Counted from the stretch's first letter, positions 17,743 to 25,230 are shown. The stretch is DNA of 64,000 bases from NCEH01 sp040049195 (GCF_040049195.1 NZ_JBDZDL010000012.1); one strand, 5' to 3'. Translations and numbers: made by a program. The notes: a model not told the origin generated them from the sequence alone.

Positions 17743-18219
17743 ATGCGAAACAAGACGATTCGTCTTCTTGCGACTGTTGTATCGCTGCTGGCGGCGCCGG
17801 CCGTCGCCGCCGATTCATCGTTTAGCTACAAGACGTCCTATCGCAACGTGAAGCAAGATCCAGAAAAAATCTGGACGGGTGACGCGCTCGCGTTAGGAGC
17901 GTCAGGCACGGTCACTATCCACGAATATGAGTTGCGCACGTCCCGCGGCGACTTTCTCGTTTCCCAGATCTGGAATGACGACTGTTCATCCGGTAGCTGC
18001 CCGACCCGGCTCGTGCGCGTGGCCCCGCACCAGCCGCCGGTCGTCCTGGTCGACGATATGATGCATCAGATCGTGCCGCCTGACGACCCTCGTTTCGCCG
18101 GGATGGCTGGGAACGCCGCCCAGGCCGCCTTCGCACAACACCCGTTCGTCTTGGCGAACGATGGCAAGACGCTTCTCAATGGCGACTTCACATTCCCTGT
18201 GCCGGAGGCAAAGCCATGA
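17743..18219 (+). CDS. Exported protein of unknown function
   Basis: This 158-residue product has a signal peptide (about 1-22, AVAADSS) and a beta-rich mature part with one close Cys pair (DDCSSGSCPTRLV), probably a disulphide. ATG 17743 follows GAGGAG. It overlaps the next gene by 4 nt. No family was recognised; position suggests a transfer accessory. Confidence 0.6.
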   Translation: MRNKTIRLLATVVSLLAAPAVAADSSFSYKTSYRNVKQDPEKIWTGDALALGASGTVTIHEYELRTSRGDFLVSQIWNDDCSSGSCPTRLVRVAPHQPPVVLVDDMMHQIVPPDDPRFAGMAGNAAQAAFAQHPFVLANDGKTLLNGDFTFPVPEAKP

Positions 18220-18905
18220 TGGCGCGCGCATGGCGGACCATCCTCGCGGACGCCGGTCTGATGTTGTGCCTTTCGGCGGCGGCCGCCTTTGCCGGCGAGT
18301 CCGCGGCCAACCTGACAGCGGCCGGAATCCCCTCGAACTGTGCACCGTTCGCCGCGAAGGTCTCCAGCAGCGAAGGAAATTTTGGCACCACGAACCAGTT
18401 TGGATGCTTGGGCGCCTTCCAGTTCTGTCCTGGCACGTTTGAACGCTACTACAGCGGCAGCGCGCAAAGCTTTCTCAATAGCCCGTCCGCCCAGGTTGCC
18501 GCATGGACTCAATACGAGCAAAATGAATGGTCGAAAGCCCAAAGCAACGGCATGACCTCGCTGATCGGGCAGCAAGTCTGCTACGGCGGACGCTGCGAAA
18601 CAATCGATCAGTCAGCCATACTCATGGCCTGCCAGTTCGGATGCGGGCCGCGCGGCAAGCTCGCCAATTATGCGGCCAGTGGTGACTGCAACGCGCGCAA
18701 CGTGAAAGACGGCAATGGCGTGAGCGTCTGCAGCTATTTGATCCGCGGCGCCGGCTATGACGCCTCCTGTTTTACCGGAGGCCAGTCGGCGGTGTGCCAG
18801 CAGAATCCAACCGGGCCGGGCGATTTCCCGACCTCGACCGGCATCGCGGCCAATCCGCCAAGCGCATCGACAGCATCGATCATCGTGAGCCCGTCGGACG
18901 TCTAG
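18216..18905 (+). CDS. Exported lysozyme-like (transglycosylase-type) protein
   Basis: This 229-residue product has a signal peptide (about 1-26, AFAGES). The segment SSSEGNFGTTNQFGCLGAFQF resembles the catalytic-Glu region of lysozyme-fold murein hydrolases that act in conjugation systems, where it reads E-S-x-G-N-x-G plus G-x-L-G-x-Y/F-Q-F. Many cysteines (about 12) suggest a disulphide-stabilised periplasmic enzyme. It would be a second wall-opening enzyme besides VirB1. It is the last gene of the plus-strand operon. Confidence 0.6.
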   Translation: MMARAWRTILADAGLMLCLSAAAAFAGESAANLTAAGIPSNCAPFAAKVSSSEGNFGTTNQFGCLGAFQFCPGTFERYYSGSAQSFLNSPSAQVAAWTQYEQNEWSKAQSNGMTSLIGQQVCYGGRCETIDQSAILMACQFGCGPRGKLANYAASGDCNARNVKDGNGVSVCSYLIRGAGYDASCFTGGQSAVCQQNPTGPGDFPTSTGIAANPPSASTASIIVSPSDV

Positions 18906-18914
18906 CCGACGCTA

Positions 18915-19160
18915 TCAGTTCATTTCTGAGGGATCGCGTATAATGAAAGGCGAAAAGAAGCCGAGCTGCTCTTCCGTCGAGGCGCATAAATCTCCGCCGC
19001 GATAATGAGCGTGGACAAGCGCCCAGAAGACAACTTCGTCCGATCGTCCGGCGAATAAAGCTTTTTGCAGCGTGCGACCGATCAAGGTCACCGCCCGAAT
19101 ATCGTCGTACCGTTCATGCAATTCATGCGCAACGACTTTGGTATCGGCAGTTCGGATCAC
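18915..19160 (-). CDS. Small protein downstream of luxI, unknown
   Basis: This 81-residue product starts at GTG 19160, with GGAGG 8 nt upstream. The frame is open further upstream through the luxI 3' end, but no better start is visible. It is a soluble alpha/beta-looking protein (VVAHELHERYDDIRAVTLIGRTLQKALFAGRSDEVVFWALVHAHY). It would be co-transcribed with luxI, so a quorum-related role is possible. No family was recognised. It converges on the accessory operon. Confidence 0.5.
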   Translation of the reverse strand: MIRTADTKVVAHELHERYDDIRAVTLIGRTLQKALFAGRSDEVVFWALVHAHYRGGDLCASTEEQLGFFSPFIIRDPSEMN

Positions 19161-19189
19161 CAGCACTTCCTCCACTTCGTATTTCGCGA

Positions 19190-19813
19190 TCAGGCTGCGG
19201 TAGGCCAGGGCGCGGGTGCGAGAACCGGCTCGGTGGTGCCTCGCGCGGCCTGGATCGCCTCCAGTGTGTCTTGACCGAAGGACATGCGCAGCGCCACGAC
19301 GTCGTCGCGGCCGATCCGCTTCGGAAAGCCGAGCGGTCGTATAGAGAACCGCAGCTGCATAGCGATCAGCATCAAACGCCAGTCGATCGCGACAGTGACG
19401 GTATCGACTCGTCGTGCCCTGCCCCATTCGACAACGCCTTGGGCGAGCTCCAAAAGGGGGCTATCGTTGCGCGGGCGCATTTCTCGATAGGGGGGTGCGA
19501 CACAGAAGCGAGTCCACTCGAACACCCGTGGACCACGTGGCGCTGGTTGTCGGCAGAGATCGCTCAACACCTCGCTCAACAGATGCGGGCGCGTTGTTGG
19601 GAGTAAGCGCTGATATCCCACGATCTCTTCACCGCGCATGCAAATATGATGGACCGCATGCGCGTCGTCGAACCGGTCGCGTTCGCAGCCATCAGGGCGA
19701 CGGAGCTCCTCCCAACCCTTTTGTTCGACGAAGATCGTGTGCCTGAATCGGTATGCTCGATCCATCAACGCGGGATGCAGACCGACCTCTGAACCGGGAA
19801 TGACGATGAGCAT
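19190..19813 (-). CDS. LuxI-family acyl-homoserine-lactone synthase
   Basis: This 207-residue protein makes an N-acyl-homoserine lactone from SAM and an acyl-ACP. It has the conserved N-terminal pattern YRFRHTIFVEQKGW, then DRFDDAHAVHHI, then RVFEWTRFCV, which holds the Glu and Arg conserved in the family. ATG 19813 follows GAGGAG. A 21-bp dyad lies 46 nt upstream. With the LuxR at 641 it brackets the T4SS, as TraI/TraR do in quorum-controlled conjugative plasmids. Acyl-chain specificity cannot be read from the sequence. Confidence 0.92.
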   Translation of the reverse strand: MLIVIPGSEVGLHPALMDRAYRFRHTIFVEQKGWEELRRPDGCERDRFDDAHAVHHICMRGEEIVGYQRLLPTTRPHLLSEVLSDLCRQPAPRGPRVFEWTRFCVAPPYREMRPRNDSPLLELAQGVVEWGRARRVDTVTVAIDWRLMLIAMQLRFSIRPLGFPKRIGRDDVVALRMSFGQDTLEAIQAARGTTEPVLAPAPWPTAA

Positions 19814-19858
19814 GCTGAACTCCTCGGCATGAAGACCACGCCGACTTGCGCATGCTGC

Positions 19859-19879
19859 GTGCCCAAGTTGTATGGGCAC
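19859..19879. promoter_or_regulatory. 21-bp dyad upstream of luxI (candidate LuxR operator)
   Basis: Perfect arms GTGCCC (19,859-19,864) and GGGCAC (19,874-19,879) are separated by 9 nt, and the dyad is centred 56 nt before the luxI ATG. Size and position fit a lux-type box for an autoinduction loop, but the arms do not match the classical lux or tra box. Confidence 0.4.
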
Positions 19880-20025
19880 AAATATCCATTGCAATATCGA
19901 TTGGAGGCGCGGGTGGGGAGTGCCTGCGTCGTTTCCGGCCAAGCCACCGAGACGAAAGTCGTCGATCCATCCTGCGCTTTAACAAGAATTAAAGCAGCGG
20001 ACGGGCCGAATCGCAAGCGCAAACC

Positions 20026-20039
20026 TTGATCTGGGTTAA
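20026..20039 (+). promoter_or_regulatory. FNR/FixK-type box before the ECF sigma gene
   Basis: TTGATCTGGGTTAA followed by AGA, 73 nt before the sigma-factor start. It is the first of the series of related palindromes in the island. Confidence 0.65.
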
Positions 20040-20112
20040 AGACCGCAGGGCTTTTGGTGGCAGGCTGCGGCGCGCGTCACGCGCATCTTCAAGGTTAGGA
20101 GTGTGGAGGGTC

Positions 20113-20769
20113 GTGACAGATAATCCGGAAGACAACGAATCTGCGCCCGGCGGCAACAAAGCTGATGGAGTCGCAAAGCATCACGACAACGCTGTCCAGC
20201 ACGCCTTGGTCGAGGCGCAGAAGCAGATTCTTCAGTTTCTCCGGCGTCGGCTTGGCGATCGCGACGCGGCGGATGAAGTTCTTCAGCGCTTTTCCCTTCG
20301 CGCTTTGGAGAGAGCGTCACAGCTTCACGATGTTCGGATGGTGCGAGGATGGCTCGGCCGAATCCTGGCCACAACCATCGTCGACCATCAGCGCGAAGGA
20401 GCGCGCCGCCGCCGCCGCGAGGTCGTCATAGACCAGACAGAGGTTGACAACCTTCCGGTCGACGAGGAGCTCGACGCGGCGATCTGCAATTGCCTTTATC
20501 GCATCCTGCCGACGCTCAAAGCCGAGTACGCCGACATCATCTGGCGCGCTGATATTCTCGGTGAGCCACGAGACCGCGTGGCGGCCAGTCTGGGAACGTC
20601 GCTGAACAACGTGACGGTCCGACTGCATCGCGGCCGGCAAGCGCTGAGAAAGCGCCTCGAAGAGATGTGCCGGACCTGCCCTGTCCACGGCTTCTTGGAT
20701 TGTCACTGCGAAAAGGCTGAGCAGTTGCGGAAGGCGTTCGCCGAAGCCAAGGCCAAGACCGTTCCTTGA
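20113..20769 (+). CDS. ECF sigma factor with C-terminal Cys-rich domain (CorE/ECF44-like)
   Basis: This 218-residue protein has sigma region 2 (about 28-95; DRDAADEVLQRFSLRAL, RMVRGWLGRI) and region 4 (about 128-182; NNVTVRLHRGRQALRKRL). After it comes a metal-binding-type tail, C186-x2-C189-x2-H192-x4-C197-H-C199. A CxC (C125/C127) lies just before region 4. This arrangement is that of CorE-type (ECF44) sigma factors, whose activity is set by copper redox state through the tail rather than by an anti-sigma. Start GTG 20113 has GGAGGG close upstream; other starts are possible. Copper genes nearby support the copper link, which is inference. Confidence 0.82.
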   Translation: MTDNPEDNESAPGGNKADGVAKHHDNAVQHALVEAQKQILQFLRRRLGDRDAADEVLQRFSLRALERASQLHDVRMVRGWLGRILATTIVDHQREGARRRRREVVIDQTEVDNLPVDEELDAAICNCLYRILPTLKAEYADIIWRADILGEPRDRVAASLGTSLNNVTVRLHRGRQALRKRLEEMCRTCPVHGFLDCHCEKAEQLRKAFAEAKAKTVP

Positions 20770-20908
20770 AGCGGCGTCTGACCTTTTCGGTACTCGGTCC
20801 CCAAGCCTTCGCTACCGCAAACAGCGTCGGCCGACGGAGGCGAGCTTCAACACTAATTCCTTAAGCGACACCGTTCGTTGCTAGGACAGCGTGGCCAGGG
20901 TGCTCGCG

Positions 20909-21133
20909 TCAGCGGGTATTTGGCCTCGTCCGCGGCCATTCTCCCAGCGCCACAATCCACAGGCCCACCAGATTTGCGATCGGCACGAAAGCGAGAATCG
21001 ACCAAAACGGCGAATATCCAAGTCGAGCCAAGATCCGACCAATTGGATAAATCACGACAGCGGCAAACAAGACAAAAACGATCCAGTGCCACGGTGACCA
21101 GTAATCGATCATCATGTAGGAGTGGTCCATCAT
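20909..21133 (-). CDS. Small two-helix membrane protein, unknown
   Basis: This 74-residue product has two hydrophobic segments (about 17-36 and 42-64) and aromatic-rich ends (MIDYWSPWHWIVFVLFAAVV; GYSPFWSILAFVPIANLVGLWIVAL). The second half resembles the small bacterial membrane proteins in which P-x-G-R-I-L-x-R-x-G-Y-S-x-F-W motifs recur. ATG 21133 follows GAGGA. It lies downstream of ppk2 on the same strand, possibly in one transcript. Confidence 0.65.
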   Translation of the reverse strand: MMDHSYMMIDYWSPWHWIVFVLFAAVVIYPIGRILARLGYSPFWSILAFVPIANLVGLWIVALGEWPRTRPNTR

Positions 21134-21220
21134 CGGGGCGTCCTCAGGGAAGAAAATACAGGGTTAATGCTGTGCCGTAACGCCGTGTCGGAGAGAGCGA
21201 TGAAAGCGGCGAGTGACGCT

Positions 21221-22009
21221 TCATTCGGCAATCTGGCCGTTCGTCAGTGCAGCCTTATCGTAGGGGAACACCACATTCGGATCGGGCAGGTCCCGCGCGC
21301 GGTCCTTTCCGCCGAACTCGAAACGCGTGAGAAGGTCTCGGATGACGTTGAGACGCGCCTCTGATTTGTCGTCCGCGCGCACCACGGTCCACGGCGCGAA
21401 GGGCGTATGCGTGCGCGCCAGCATCTCGTTGCGGGCTGCGCTATAGTCATCCCAGTGCTTTGTCGCCGTATCGTCGATCGGACTGAGCTTCCACTGCTTC
21501 AGCGGGTCGTCTCGTCGATCCTTCAGCCGACTCTTTTGCTCGGTTCGCGAGATATCCAGGTAATATTTGACGATCGTGACGCCGCAATGGGCGAGGAGCT
21601 GTTCGAACAACGGCGCCGTCGTGAGGAATTCATCATATTCCTCATTGCTGCAAAACCCCATCACCCGCTCGACGCCGGCGCGATTATACCAACTGCGATT
21701 GAACAGAACGATTTCCCCGCTCGCCGGTAAATGCGGCACCCAACGCTGGAAATACCAGGACTTCTGATCGCGGTCAGATGGTGTGCCGAGCGCGACGACG
21801 CGGGTCTCGCGTGGACTCAGATGCTCGACGATCCGTTTGATCGTTCCATCTTTGCCCGAGGCGTCTCGCCCTTCGAAAATCACCAGAACCTTCTTGCCCG
21901 ATTTTATGACGTGCTTTTGCAGTCGCGAAAGATCGACCTGGAGATCGTGAAGTGTTTTTCGGGCGGCTTCGCGCTTTTCCTTTTTATCTTTCTTGTCGTT
22001 CTTGCTCAT
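21221..22009 (-). CDS. ppk2: Polyphosphate kinase 2
   Basis: This 262-residue PPK2-family kinase transfers phosphate between inorganic polyphosphate and nucleotides, in most such enzymes regenerating ATP or GTP. Walker A is FEGRDASGKDG (46-56), the conserved RETRVVALGTPSDRDQKSWYFQRWVPHLP follows, then FNRSWYNRAGVERVMGF and the lid SRLKDRRDDPLKQWKLSPID. The Lys-rich N-terminal 20 residues are unusual but common in this class. ATG 22009 was chosen over an upstream alternative. It probably shares a transcript with the Cys/His-rich peptide gene upstream. Confidence 0.93.
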   Translation of the reverse strand: MSKNDKKDKKEKREAARKTLHDLQVDLSRLQKHVIKSGKKVLVIFEGRDASGKDGTIKRIVEHLSPRETRVVALGTPSDRDQKSWYFQRWVPHLPASGEIVLFNRSWYNRAGVERVMGFCSNEEYDEFLTTAPLFEQLLAHCGVTIVKYYLDISRTEQKSRLKDRRDDPLKQWKLSPIDDTATKHWDDYSAARNEMLARTHTPFAPWTVVRADDKSEARLNVIRDLLTRFEFGGKDRARDLPDPNVVFPYDKAALTNGQIAE

Positions 22010-22222
22010 CTGCAAATCCTGTCGTGGAGGTCTGTCGCACACGCCGCGATCGCAGCTGCTTGGGCGGTCTGAACGACGTCAGGGTGGGGATGACATTCGT
22101 GCGCTTGGCGATCGTCTAATCCCCAACGTGGCCGGCGCCGAGGGAGGCCGGTCGATCGAGGGCGGCGTGGTTCACCGACGAACGTTCGTAGATCGCGTCG
22201 CCACCCTCAACCGGCCAATGGC

Positions 22223-22462
22223 TCAGCCGCCGCAACAGCCAGACGTCTTCCGATGATGACCGGCGCTGGAATGGCTCTGACCGCCAGCCCCAGTTCCCGC
22301 CGTCGTATGCGGGGCCGCGTGGTCATGACTCGCGCAGGAATCGTGAGCGTGCGGATTCTCCCCAGCCTGCGCGTTCACATCCCCGCCGCAACAGGAAGAG
22401 GCATTCGCCGGCGAAGGCTTGGAGCTTCTTGTCTTGTTTCCGTCCACAGATGACGTGCTCAT
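22223..22462 (-). CDS. Small Cys/His-rich putative metal-binding protein
   Basis: This 79-residue soluble product has two CCGG motifs (near 25 and at the C-terminus) and a middle rich in His (HAHDSCASHDHAAPH, HSSAGHH), with no signal peptide. AGGAG lies 8 nt before ATG 22462. Composition suggests cytoplasmic binding of copper or zinc. An FNR-type box lies 118 nt upstream (22,581-22,594). No named family was recognised. Confidence 0.6.
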   Translation of the reverse strand: MSTSSVDGNKTRSSKPSPANASSCCGGDVNAQAGENPHAHDSCASHDHAAPHTTAGTGAGGQSHSSAGHHRKTSGCCGG

Positions 22463-22580
22463 TTCGATCACTCCTGCTTTTTGGCCTGACACGAGGCGTC
22501 GGCATTTCGGCTTTAAATTCGCTTTGCCGCTATCCCCCGCTGTGTCCAAATCAGCCTAGGCCTGCCACAGGGGGACATCT

Positions 22581-22594
22581 TTAATCTCGATTAA
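22581..22594 (-). promoter_or_regulatory. FNR/FixK-type box before the Cys/His-rich gene
   Basis: TTAATCTCGATTAA is a palindrome apart from its centre, 118 nt upstream of ATG 22462 on the minus strand. The same 14 bases recur exactly at 45,433-45,446. Confidence 0.65.
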
Positions 22595-22972
22595 GGAGCC
22601 GGCACTGAGGTCGTGTCATAGTTGTTGCAGCCACGACCCCCCGCTCGTTCGCTTGGCAGATTGCGATCAGCATCGTCGACGATGGAAGTTCTCGTAACCT
22701 GGCGCTCTCGATTCTGGCCGTCATTTCGGCTGCCGTATATCGCTCCCGCCGCCTTCACAGTATCGGCCCTTCATCGGCCGAAGGCATCGATCTATGATCT
22801 GGAAATCATCAAATCACAGCTCGGTGCGCAGGCTCACGCCGAAGCCGGCGGCATCCCGGCGGTGGGCACGCGTCGGCTTGGACTATGTCGGGGGTGGAGG
22901 TCTCCTCTCACCCGGACGCGCCAACGATGCCGTTGCCGTCGCATCGACTACAGAGACCGCAGTCAAAAGGCC
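22595..22972. other. 378-nt stretch without a convincing gene
   Basis: No frame on either strand combines a start, a ribosome-binding site and plausible protein. Short open stretches on the plus strand switch frame; one (LDYVGGGGLLSPGRANDAVAV, about 22,880-22,944) vaguely recalls a porin C-terminal strand. A decayed gene is possible but not demonstrable by eye. Confidence 0.3.
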
Positions 22973-23887
22973 CTACGTCCAGGGCCGCCGTTCGAGCCAG
23001 CCCGCCGCTGTTTCAGGATCGACACCGGCCACCTCGATCAGTCGATCCGGGTCCAATATTCGCAATCGGCGATAGTGAAATTGCACGATCCCCTCTTTGC
23101 GCATCGCGCTCAGGACTCGGTTCACATGGACGAACGTCAAGCCAGTCGCGTCACCGATCTGTTCTTGCGTCAGCGGCAAGGCCATTTCTTCGATACGATT
23201 GCCCGGCCATTGCGCGCGGTAGCGAGTGAAGAGCTCGAGGAGCAGGTGTGCCACCCGTTCGCGCGCCGACCGTCGCCCGATACTGGTCAGGTGGTCGAAT
23301 GCCAGGTTGCAATCGCGGGCCAGAGACCGAACCAACCGCAGGCAAATTTCGGGATCGGTGCGCGCCTGCGAAGTCAGGACGGACGCCGGTATCACCGAAA
23401 CCGTCACATCGGTCAGGGCTTGTGCGCCGACCGTCGCCGGCCCGCGCCTCGACGGGAGAATACCCAGGATGGCGCCCGGCAGCGCGAACTGGACGATTTG
23501 CCGCCGACCGTCCTCGAGAAGCGTGTAGACCGCCACCCAACCGTCAAGGAGGTTGAACACCGACTTTCCCGTCCAGCCTATGCTGAACAGGTCGCGGCCC
23601 GCCTCGATCTTGCGGTCGCCGGAGTGATAACGCGGGATCAGCCGATGCTGCTCGAGCGGCGACGCGGCGCCGGCCGCCGTGCCCTGCGACGCGTCGTTTT
23701 GTGCTTCCTGACGGCGCCCACGGCGCCGGATCAACTCATCACCCCGCGCGCAGCCCCAGCGGCTCGCGTCGGCCAATGACAACTCACGTACGACCAGTCC
23801 ATTCCGCTCGCGCTCGACGGTTCCCCAATCGTCGCGGCGGAGCGACCGGGCTGCCTTTTCTGTTAAAGACGCTCGATCCAAGCTCAC
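22973..23887 (-). CDS. CRP/FNR-family transcriptional regulator (HVNR type)
   Basis: In this 304-residue protein a cyclic-nucleotide-binding-like beta-barrel (about 85-170; GWTGKSVFNLLDGWVAVYTLLEDGRRQIVQFALPGAILG) is followed by a dimer helix and a winged helix-turn-helix (239-275). The recognition helix is GLTFVHVNRVLSAMRKEG, with Arg257 in the position of the FNR base-reading Arg. The only N-terminal Cys is C46, so there is no FNR-type Fe-S cluster. The first 77 residues are unusually polar. GTG 23887 has GGGAGG six bases upstream. It is the only CRP/FNR gene in the window and the obvious candidate to bind the island's boxes. Confidence 0.88.
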   Translation of the reverse strand: MSLDRASLTEKAARSLRRDDWGTVERERNGLVVRELSLADASRWGCARGDELIRRRGRRQEAQNDASQGTAAGAASPLEQHRLIPRYHSGDRKIEAGRDLFSIGWTGKSVFNLLDGWVAVYTLLEDGRRQIVQFALPGAILGILPSRRGPATVGAQALTDVTVSVIPASVLTSQARTDPEICLRLVRSLARDCNLAFDHLTSIGRRSARERVAHLLLELFTRYRAQWPGNRIEEMALPLTQEQIGDATGLTFVHVNRVLSAMRKEGIVQFHYRRLRILDPDRLIEVAGVDPETAAGWLERRPWT

Positions 23888-24066
23888 ATTACACCTCCCG
23901 GGCGCCGAGCCCGTTCCGGCGGCTGCTCACGCAGCCCATCAATCCTTCGTTGAGAAATGTCCCTGATGACCGCCGGCGACCGCGCGCCGGGGCACTCAGT
24001 GCGGCACCGCCAGACTCAGGCGCGTCCCCGGACGAAACAACGGGCTACACGCTGGCTGGAGGACCG

Positions 24067-24414
24067 TCAGAGATCGCGAAGGCGCGGTATGGGAGGGTCT
24101 CTGCCAAGCAGGATGGGCCGCGAAATATCCTCGCACGACGGCTGGAAAGTCGAGGATTCCAGCCGAATGGCCACGAATCCCTCGTGCTGAGGGGGCATCG
24201 GCAGATAGCACATGGCGCACATGCTCTTGCAGCAGCGCCCATGGTGGAGCGGGCAACCGCCCTCCTCCGACGACGGAACGAGAACAAGCTGAACCGAATT
24301 TGCCTGGCTCTGCGACCGGACCTGGTTCGCATGGCCCGCATGAGCCTCCGCCGGCGCTCCCTGCGTCAGCAAGGTCACCGTGCAGAAGATCAGCAGTGCC
24401 AGGACCCTGAGCAT
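24067..24414 (-). CDS. Small exported Cys-rich protein, paralogue of 53,873-54,250
   Basis: This 115-residue product has a signal peptide (about 1-24, AEAHAGH) and the block GGCPLHHGRCCKSMCAMC, then a C-terminal tail ending RPILLGRDPPIPR. The block C-C-x-S-x-C-x2-C and the tail (I-x5-G-x2-P-x2-P-R) recur in the protein at 53,873-54,250, which precedes the multicopper oxidase. A periplasmic metal-binding role (copper likely) is inferred. An FNR-type box lies 125 nt upstream. The CRP/FNR gene follows 179 nt downstream on the same strand. Confidence 0.6.
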   Translation of the reverse strand: MLRVLALLIFCTVTLLTQGAPAEAHAGHANQVRSQSQANSVQLVLVPSSEEGGCPLHHGRCCKSMCAMCYLPMPPQHEGFVAIRLESSTFQPSCEDISRPILLGRDPPIPRLRDL

Positions 24415-24539
24415 AGACTCGCCCCTACAGGCTTTCCGTCGTCGGTCGCGCCGCCTGAGGCGCCGAGGGAAACTATACCCCACGGGCGCCGCGAAAGAAG
24501 CCGACAGGTTGAGCCCATCACACTCTCGGGAAATAAGTA

Positions 24540-24553
24540 TTGACTCAGATCAA
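24540..24553 (-). promoter_or_regulatory. FNR/FixK-type box before the Cys-rich exported protein
   Basis: TTGACTCAGATCAA, 125 nt upstream of ATG 24414 (minus) and 88 nt from the next box; it could serve the minus-strand genes including the CRP/FNR regulator. Confidence 0.6.
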
Positions 24554-24641
24554 GGAGCTGGGCGCTCTGCGCGCCGCGTCTGCGCCCGCACGGTGCCATC
24601 GTGATGCAACCAGATGGCCGTCGTCGCTGTTCGATCCATGT

Positions 24642-24655
24642 TTGATCGAGATTAA
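24642..24655 (+). promoter_or_regulatory. FNR/FixK-type box before the NifX-like gene
   Basis: TTGATCGAGATTAA followed by AG, 41 nt before ATG 24697. A CATAAA hexamer at 24,679-24,684 lies near where a -10 element would be if the box were centred at about -41.5. Confidence 0.65.
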
Positions 24656-24696
24656 AGTGCGAATTGATCGCCCATGCCCATAAAGTGCACGAGGAC

Positions 24697-25188
24697 ATGT
24701 CCTGCGGATCGGAAATGCCAACGATAGACCCGACGCCGGCAGAACGAACGCGCTGGGTCGCGCTGCTCGTCTCGCGCAGCCGACAGAGAACCCTGCTGAG
24801 TCCGTTCTTCGCCAAGTGCGATGGCCTGCTCTTGATCGATCCGCTTGCGCCGGTTCGAGAGTTCCGGCCGAACCTCGAACGAACCAACGAATCCATTTGC
24901 GCGCTTATCCTCGGGAGCGGTGCGACGAGGCTCGTCTGCGGCTTTATCGCGGCAGGCGAACGCGAGCGCCTCGCTGAATGCGGGATCGACGTTCGCGTCG
25001 GTTCGTGCGCCCGCTCCGTGGCAAGCCTGGTGCGCGAATTCGACGCCTTGCCGTCCGCCACCTCTTTACACGACGGAGATATCGGCTTGCCGGCGGAAGT
25101 ATCAGCCCGCGGCGCCAGACGCCCTCGATACGTGCCGGCGGCCACGGGTAGCCGACCGCGTCGACCGCGCCGGACCGATAGGCATTAG
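24697..25188 (+). CDS. NifX/NifB-type (dinitrogenase Fe-Mo cofactor-like) domain protein
   Basis: This is 163 residues from ATG 24697 (ATG 24715 is also possible). The domain (about 20-115) follows the NifX/NafY/NifB C-terminal plan: LLSPFFAKCDGLLLID, ILGSGATRLVCGFIAAGERERLAECGIDVRVG and SVASLVREFDALP. In that family the domain binds iron-sulphur or Fe-Mo cofactor precursors. No nif genes are in the window, so another role (for example metal or redox sensing) is likely. The Pro/Arg-rich C-terminal 40 residues look disordered. Confidence 0.6.
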   Translation: MSCGSEMPTIDPTPAERTRWVALLVSRSRQRTLLSPFFAKCDGLLLIDPLAPVREFRPNLERTNESICALILGSGATRLVCGFIAAGERERLAECGIDVRVGSCARSVASLVREFDALPSATSLHDGDIGLPAEVSARGARRPRYVPAATGSRPRRPRRTDRH

Positions 25189-25230
25189 CTTGAGCCTCGC
25201 GCGTTCCTCGCCGACACCGGCGACAGCACT

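Noticed and set aside
22880..22944. Porin-like strand segment (remnant of an OprB-type gene)
   Set aside because: The resemblance covers only about 20 residues and no neighbouring frame supports it.
22622..23779. 385-codon plus-strand frame across the CRP/FNR gene
   Set aside because: The minus-strand frame encodes a clear CRP/FNR barrel and helix-turn-helix; the plus frame has no domain.
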